A stretch of 64,000 bases of DNA from contig CM065307.1 of assembly GCA_033032175.1 (NCBI GenBank), positions 9,176,001 to 9,240,000 of the forward strand. Reading direction: 5' to 3'. The notes below the pieces were generated by a model. The model saw nothing but the letters and a program-made list of their open reading frames with translations. It ran no database searches and was not told the origin of the DNA. This DNA comes from Saturnia japonica. Its lineage: Eukaryota; Arthropoda; Insecta; Lepidoptera; Saturniidae. The translations under genes and the position numbers were made by a program. How positions within the stretch are numbered: the stretch's first letter is position 1; each line of letters begins with the position of its first letter. Shown here piece by piece: positions 57,898 through 64,000 of the stretch.

Positions 57898-58716
57898 CAA
57901 GGTGTCCAGAAAGGGTATCGGGTATTTGTTTTCGCGCCATATTCGAAACGGGGCGTCTAAAGGGTGCGGGGAGGGGTTCGTGGCGTCCGCCATTTTGTGG
58001 AGTTTTAGTCACGATGGAACAGTACTCGGGGACGCATCGCGCATTTTGCGTACGAGCGTATTATCGTAATGGTGATTCAATAGTGACTGCTCAACGTCTC
58101 TATCGTGCGGAATATCGTACACGCCACGCGCCAAGTGACGATAGCATTAGGAAATGGATCAGGATGTTCGAGAATACAGGTGCGACAGTTAAAATTCAAA
58201 ACTCTGGTCGTCCTCGTTCAGTTCGCGATGAAGAAACAATTGAAAAAGTTGAGGCGTCGGTTCGTCAAAATCCGTCTTTATCCATCCGAAAGCGAAGCCA
58301 AGCGTTGAACATCAAAAAATCGTCTCTACATTCGATTTTAAAGAAAGACTTACATCTAAAAGCCTATAAAATTCAATTGGTTCAAGAATTGAAGGATACG
58401 GACTATGCTAATCGACTGAATTTTGCGAACGAAATGCTGCAGCTATTTAACAACTTTAACAACATACTGTTCAGTGACGAAGCAAATTTTCACCTGAATG
58501 GTCATGTTAATAAGCAGAATTGTCGGTACTGGGCAGTGGACAATCCGAGACGAAAGCATGAACGACCCCTGGATAGCCCAAAGGTCGTTGTTTGGGCCGC
58601 TATGTCTGCTAAAGGCATAATTGGTCCTTATTTTCATGAAGATCAACGAGGCCGAGCAATTAATGTGAATAGTGACCGTTATTGCGATATGTTGCGAAAT
58701 TATTTGGTCCCAGACT
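57898..58716 (+). mobile_element. Tc1/mariner-superfamily element, 3'-truncated
   Basis: The left end CAAGGTGTCCAGAAAGGGTA follows TA of the Helitron. The element is cut at about 58714, where duplicate copy 2 begins, so no right terminal repeat exists. Bases 58120-58687 recur at 63433-64000 with no difference I could find. Confidence 0.78.
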
Positions 58717-58724
58717 TTTCTTGA
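58014..58724 (+). pseudogene. mariner-superfamily transposase, C-terminally truncated
   Basis: The start MEQYSGTHRAFCVRAYYRNG (ATG 58014) begins a DUF4817-like helix-turn-helix region ending in a GRPRS-type linker. A second HTH follows (SVRQNPSLSIRKRSQALNIK). The catalytic domain starts at ILFSDEANFHLNGHVNKQN with the first Asp, then WAVDNPRRKHERPLDSPKVV. It ends LVPDFS where the sequence jumps into the duplicated segment; the second and third catalytic residues are lost. The frame is intact up to that point, so the truncation is recent. Confidence 0.8.
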
Positions 58725-60488
58725 ATAATCTTTTTCTGGTTATCTACTAGTTGCTTTAAATCGTCTCCTTTGGCTTGCCACTTTTTGAAATCTAGGCGAT
58801 ACGCAATATGCAATATGATAGTCCAAATATGCAATACGATACGAAGTAGATAGTCCAAATTTATATGTAATGTACAGCTTTTAATAAAGAAAAATAGGTA
58901 TATTGAATTTTTAAAACTATTTCTGAATCGTATTTTTGAAAGATAATGAAAACGAAGTGGTAGGGTAAATCAGGGGTAACTTTATTAATCGATACCTGTA
59001 GCATTCAGGTCGAAAATAAACCTACAGATTGATGATTTCACCTCAATACAATGTCATCAAAGTATGAAATTTTCATCAACAAATATCTGTTGAACGGGGA
59101 CGCCCGGGGTCAAGGTGAAAGATCCTAAGGGTTCGTTACCACCCCAGTAACGATATGTATAAGTTTCAGCTTTACGACTCAAAACACAAAAAAGTTATGA
59201 CGAAAAGAAAATCCATTTTCATACATTTGTAATTTACAAGTCCATATTATATGGTGTAGAAATTAAAAATAAAGCTAGAAATTGCTAAATTATGCAATGA
59301 TATTACTGTTTTGACAAAACTGTACATATACTTAAAACTATGAAATAACATATTTAATTTTTCTAAAATCCTATGAAAGGGAGGCTCCTATTTCAGTCCA
59401 ATGTGCGGCGCAGGGTACCGCAATACTGACGCAATACGATCAAACGTAGCGCTACACGCCGCGCCGGGGCTGGCGAGTTGTTATCACGTCTTAAAAATTT
59501 TCTAAATTTTATGGAAACTAAAACTAAATATGTAAATTTTATTCGCAATAACATTTTTATTTTCATAAATAAAATGTTGATTTTTTTTTTGGTAATGTCA
59601 TTGGGATACCTATATACCTTTTTCGGATTCGATGGGGTTTTTAATACATATTGTATATTTACCAATATTCAAAAAATACACATTGTCTATGTGCCTTAGG
59701 TTTATCTGAACTTTGGGTGTAATCCATTAGATCAAACGTTTTCTCGAGTCAGAATATTGAGAGAATACTGAGAAGTCATTGTGTAATAAATACCTCTAAC
59801 CAGTGTATTAGGTAACCTTCCTTTTTAGGGTTCCGAAGTCAACAAGAAACCCTTGTAGTTTTGCTATGCCCGTCTGTCTGTCCGCAGCTTAGCTCTGAGA
59901 TTCTTAGTACTAGAAAGCTGTAATTCGGTATGGGAATATATCTAAATTAATCACGCAGAAAAAATGGTTAAATAAAATCTTAAAAAAAAAAAAATTTAGG
60001 GTACCTTTCCTACACGTAAAGTGGGAATGTCGAAATAATTTTTTTTTTCTCGTCTAACCCATTATGCGGGATAGATTAGTTGGATAGGGGTCGTTCAAAA
60101 ATATTGCGGGTCCGTGAAAACCATTTTTCAACTCAGAGATCTGTTTGCGAAATATTAGGCTTTCAAGTGCAAATTTTTGTTAGAGTCAAGTATCTCTCAC
60201 CCCTGCCGGCTAAACGGTTGGTTTGGATATGTGAATAAAATTCACGGTAATCTATACTGTCTGCATTACGAAATAAAGAATCTATCTCTAATCAATATTT
60301 TAAACAAGGACCTTTCAGGTTTAATTTCCTGGTTTGAATCTTAACAGCAGTGCAATGATTATAAATAACAATTCTTTCACTATCTTTAAACAATCTTTAT
60401 CTATACAATTAATAAAATTGAAGTACCTGTTTGTAATGTCAAAATAACAGTTTTTACTAAATACATATGAAAGTATATACGATATCTA
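58714..60488 (+). repeat. 1.78 kb duplicated segment, copy 2
   Basis: Near-identical to 56119-57897. It differs from copy 1 in having no transposon at the equivalent Helitron position: it reads GATATCTATAACAAAAAACC, where copy 1 reads GATATCTACAAGGTGTCC. Confidence 0.88.
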
Positions 60489-60875
60489 TAACAAAAAACC
60501 CATTTATAAATTTTTCTATGTCCGTCTGTCTGTTTTTTCCGGGTAATCTCCGAAACAGTTTGACCGATATAGATGGGACTTTCACCAATAGATAGCTGAT
60601 GATATAGGGAGTAACTTAGGCTACTTTTATTTTAGAAAAAGAATTAGGATTCCGCAAAAAAAAAAAAAAAACGTCATGGTGAATCAATTCGGGCGCTTAA
60701 ATGGCTTATGCTATGTAAACCATAACATATATAGCAAATAAACGTACTACATAATTGTAGGAATTAAAAATACCTACAAAAAAGTCCAAGACAGTATACA
60801 TCTATCTTCTAAGGAGCAAAATTCGCCCGGGCATTCTGTAGTCCACGTGAGCAATGCCACGGGCACAGATATTAG
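60400..60875 (+). mobile_element. Helitron family A, complete
   Basis: TCTATACAATTAATAAAATT at the start; the 3' end GGGCACAGATATTAG is a modified form of the usual GGGCACAGCTAG. The core has GGGTAATCTCCGAAACAGTT. Non-autonomous. Confidence 0.75.
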
Positions 60876-61202
60876 TCTAATAAAGTTAAAAGGAAAACTG
60901 TCAGAGGTAAGACAGCTTTACAAGTTATCGAGTAATATAGTCAATCAATTTATAAAATGTACTTGGAGAAATAGTTTCCTACAAATTCAATTGAAAATTA
61001 TTTAAAGCCCCCACACTCTTAGTCTCCATAATATGACGGGCGGTTATAGAACATTACACAGCTCTTGGCCCGACACGAACTTAGCAATTTTTTTTCTTTT
61101 AAATGAATTTAATCGCATTAAAATCAAATTAAACAACCGAATAATGTATTTATCATTACTTAATAAGGTATAGAAATTTTAGATAATATTATTATATTTT
61201 TT

Positions 61203-61435
61203 TATACAACCTAAGGTGACAAACAAGAGTACGGCCTACCTGGTGGTAAGCGGTGACCGTAGGTTGTAACACCAGGGGTATTACTAGCGCATTGCCGACT
61301 TCGGACTTCCCCAAGGAGTTCTGAAACGATACTCATCGCAGGAACACAACACAAGGCTGCGGTATTATGTAGGGTGGAAGTATCTCTCAAATACAGAGGA
61401 ATTTCCAAAGAGGTTTATCTTTGATCAGTACCCTA
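61203..61435 (+). repeat. lepidopteran SINE-like repeat
   Basis: Contains GAGTACGGCCTACCTGGTGG, TAAGCGGTGACCGTAGGTTG and ATTACTAGCGCATTGCCGAC, a consensus I recall from many lepidopteran genomes. No tRNA head is evident here. Confidence 0.6.
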
Positions 61436-61439
61436 CCTC

Positions 61440-62810
61440 TCTTAATTCTGAAGATAACTGGTTTAATTCACGAATACTCGGTTAATATAGGACAAAAATA
61501 TTATTATACTTCAGTTTGTTGTAGAAATTAAAATTATTTAAATATTAAAATGAAAGCCACAAAAAACGAAAACTTACTTCATATAATATAGTGAAGTGAA
61601 CCTTCAAACTACTTATTAAGTACCTATTTCTATTTCTAACAACAACTTTTTGATAATAGATAATTAAAATTATTCATGTAAGAACTAATGATTCAAAATA
61701 TATTAATTTAAAACAACTCCTTATCTTTAAGTGTCTAAATACCTAAATGTCATAAGAACTAAAAGGTCAAAGACCAGTTTCGCAACTTTTCTCTGTTGAT
61801 TTGAACAAAGGTTCGCAGGCGAGCCCCCTTCACTAGCGGGGCTCAGGCGCCGCACCGCAACGCTCCAACGACAGGAAGCTACGTCAAGGTGAGCACTGCC
61901 TTGTATCGTGAATAAATGCATTCAGTTAAGTTGATGGAATCTAGGAAATCATTAAAAAACGACTTAGTGGCGAAGTAGGCTCGTGTTTGGTCGCCTTAAT
62001 ATAATTCTATATTCGATTAAGAAATAATAATTAGTATGTACATAATAGATATATCTCTTATATGAGCTAAAACCTCGTGGAAGGTCCTAGAAACGACGTC
62101 ATAAAGAAGATAATATAAATGTTAATAATCTCAGATAAAAGAAACCAAAATCCAAGTGAAATTGAACAGACTACGGGCACCCGTAAAAAGTTTATTCTCT
62201 CTCAAGTCGAGATAAATCACAAAAAGAAAATGCGCTAAAATTTAATCATGTAATTTCAAAAGACGACAACAACAAAATCGTTTATATTCTTCAAAGTAGG
62301 TATTGTAAGTAATCTTGATAAAAGAAACGAAAATATTCTATGCGTAATATATGTTCAGACTACATTTTCAGCTTACATCTAGGAAATTTCTATAAAAATA
62401 AACTCTAAAGTCTAAGGTACACAAAACAAACTAAAAGCGCATAATATATGGAATCCGCAATATACTTCAAGCCAGTTTCAATTTATTTTATATCCCAACG
62501 CCTACGATTTCGATTAAGGTACGTACTTGAACTAACATTCACAATAAAATATTTCATTGCTAAAAAAATACACAAACTTATTTACTATTAAAGTAATTTG
62601 CAACAAGCTTTTTGTGTTAAAGAAATGTAGAGAAAATCGTACAGCGGTGTATTTCACAGCTAATAATATTTGTAGGTATTGTTTATTCTTGAAGATGAAG
62701 ATGTAACCCATGGATGTAACATAATAATTTTAATTTTATAGATACAAGATCGATTATTAATCTAATTTAATACTTAAAGTGAATAATTCTTGTTTAATTG
62801 CCTATATGTA
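61440..62810. other. no gene or element recognised
   Basis: AT-rich sequence. A short GC-rich patch at about 61795-61905 (CAGGCGAGCCCCCTTCACTA) ends in a donor-like CAAGGTGAGC, which might mark a noncoding exon; there is no other support. Confidence 0.4.
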
Positions 62811-62814
62811 ATTG

Positions 62815-62940
62815 GTTTCTCGGAAAAGGCTCCAACGATTTGGATGAAACTTTGTATTTAGATAATTCTTTACATTCCAAGTTTACCTAGATAGGTGTTT
62901 TTGTAATATAGCGAGCAAAGCTCGGTCGCCCAGATATTTA
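62815..62940 (+). repeat. interspersed repeat ending AAAGCTCGGTCGCCCAG
   Basis: TTTCTCGGAAAAGGCTCCAA ... GCGAGCAAAGCTCGGTCGCC is a frequent lepidopteran repeat end from memory; the class is not determined. Confidence 0.4.
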
Positions 62941-62969
62941 TAATATTTTACTTCAAAGTTCTGAAAGAT

Positions 62970-63420
62970 TGCGTGACGCGGTCAGAAGGAAACGGTCGCA
63001 TTTTTAGGCGAGCGGCAATTGGCTTCTCCACCATGATATCGCGCGAGCGCATCCATCGAACCTCGTGCAACAGTTTTTAGCGAAACACAATATTAAACAA
63101 CTCCGTCAGCCTCCGTACAGTTCTGACGTAGCCCCTGCGACTTTTGGCTGTTACCAAGATTAATAATGCCGCTCAAAGGACACCGGTTTGACGTCAGAGA
63201 GACAGTTTAAACGAATGCGACGCGTGCACTCATTACGAAATGCGAAATACGAAAAATCGAATGCCAGAATTGCACCAGTATGTGGAAGCACCGATGGGAG
63301 CGTCTTGTTCAGTCGAAGTGGGATTACTTCGAAGAATGCTATGAACTGGATGACGAAAAATAATGCCAGTGCGAAGTTACAGGTACAGGTCGGATACTTT
63401 TGAGACAAAGGTGTACATTA
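62970..63420 (+). pseudogene. mariner transposase C-terminal relic and right terminal repeat
   Basis: In the plus strand it matches the minus-strand mariner at 839-2104: [20 protein letters not shown], then PPYSSDVAPATFGCY and MPLKGHR. The terminal-repeat sequence GGTACAGGTCGGATACTTTT follows at about 63383. Stops interrupt the frame. At 63433 it runs directly into a piece of the other mariner-like element. Confidence 0.7.
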
Positions 63421-63432
63421 CGCGTTCTGCCG

Positions 63433-64000
63433 ATCACGCCACGCGCCAAGTGACGATAGCATTAGGAAATGGATCAGGATGTTCGAGAATACAGGTGCGA
63501 CAGTTAAAATTCAAAACTCTGGTCGTCCTCGTTCAGTTCGCGATGAAGAAACAATTGAAAAAGTTGAGGCGTCGGTTCGTCAAAATCCGTCTTTATCCAT
63601 CCGAAAGCGAAGCCAAGCGTTGAACATCAAAAAATCGTCTCTACATTCGATTTTAAAGAAAGACTTACATCTAAAAGCCTATAAAATTCAATTGGTTCAA
63701 GAATTGAAGGATACGGACTATGCTAATCGACTGAATTTTGCGAACGAAATGCTGCAGCTATTTAACAACTTTAACAACATACTGTTCAGTGACGAAGCAA
63801 ATTTTCACCTGAATGGTCATGTTAATAAGCAGAATTGTCGGTACTGGGCAGTGGACAATCCGAGACGAAAGCATGAACGACCCCTGGATAGCCCAAAGGT
63901 CGTTGTTTGGGCCGCTATGTCTGCTAAAGGCATAATTGGTCCTTATTTTCATGAAGATCAACGAGGCCGAGCAATTAATGTGAATAGTGACCGTTATTGC
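63433..64000 (+). pseudogene. second copy of the truncated mariner-like transposase segment
   Basis: Matches 58120-58687 base for base as far as I could compare, starting CACGCCACGCGCCAAGTGAC and running to the window edge. The first 35 codons and the left terminal repeat are missing. It covers the HTH region and the first catalytic Asp. What follows is outside the window. Confidence 0.85.

Noticed and set aside
1..64000. CRISPR array, operon or prokaryotic defence system
   Set aside because: No regularly spaced repeats or operon-like gene strings; spliced genes and insect-type transposons show this is animal nuclear DNA.

Overview
The window looks like nuclear DNA of a moth or butterfly. 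It is AT-rich and intron-containing, and it is packed with repeats typical of Lepidoptera: Lep1-like and related Helitrons ending in CTAG, mariners that open TTAGGTCCTTACATATG, tRNA-headed SINEs, and an RTE-like 3' tail. All assignments come from reading the sequence; no database search was possible.

Three host genes are supported. (1) On the minus strand, 1-11304, is the 5' part of a UBR5/hyperplastic-discs (hyd) E3 ubiquitin ligase in four exons, running off the left edge. (2) On the plus strand, 16054-25456, is an RNF168-like RING E3 ligase gene in seven or eight exons whose phases all fit. (3) On the minus strand, 29913-31253, is a complete, intronless TDP-43 (TARDBP/TBPH) coding sequence of 446 aa, with UG-rich patches in the presumed 3' UTR. 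Genes 1 and 2 are divergent, about 4.7 kb apart.

Almost everything else is mobile DNA, often nested. hyd intron 3 holds a Helitron split by a mariner. hyd intron 2 holds a decayed Tc1-like copy, then a mariner (3719-7657) that was hit by a 1.9 kb element with about 0.55 kb inverted repeats (4367-6297) and by a complete Lep1-like Helitron (6684-7556). RNF168-like introns hold a 514 bp MITE inserted in a LINE, a second MITE, SINE and RTE tails, and a Helitron. After TDP-43 come repeated MITEs, a Helitron inserted in a MITE, an almost intact Ty1/copia element (32658-37418), a mariner (38209-39453), a 3.4 kb hAT element with an apparently intact two-exon transposase (40859-44292), Jockey-like LINE pieces (47.9-51.1 kb) and a hAT-like non-autonomous element (51342-52133).

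The right end (54.6-60.9 kb) is the most rearranged. A second long-inverted-repeat element (54587-56824) carries a 199-codon ORF, and its right end plus flank is repeated almost perfectly (56119-57897 and 58714-60488) around a truncated mariner-like transposase. A piece of that transposase recurs, apparently unchanged, at 63433-64000.

The best candidate for something undescribed is the set of long-inverted-repeat elements (4367-6297, 54587-56824 and the non-coding 25.9-27.3 kb one). Two of them carry a single ORF that resembles no transposase I recognise. For several nested insertions the window holds its own empty-site copy, so target-site duplications and relative ages can be read directly.
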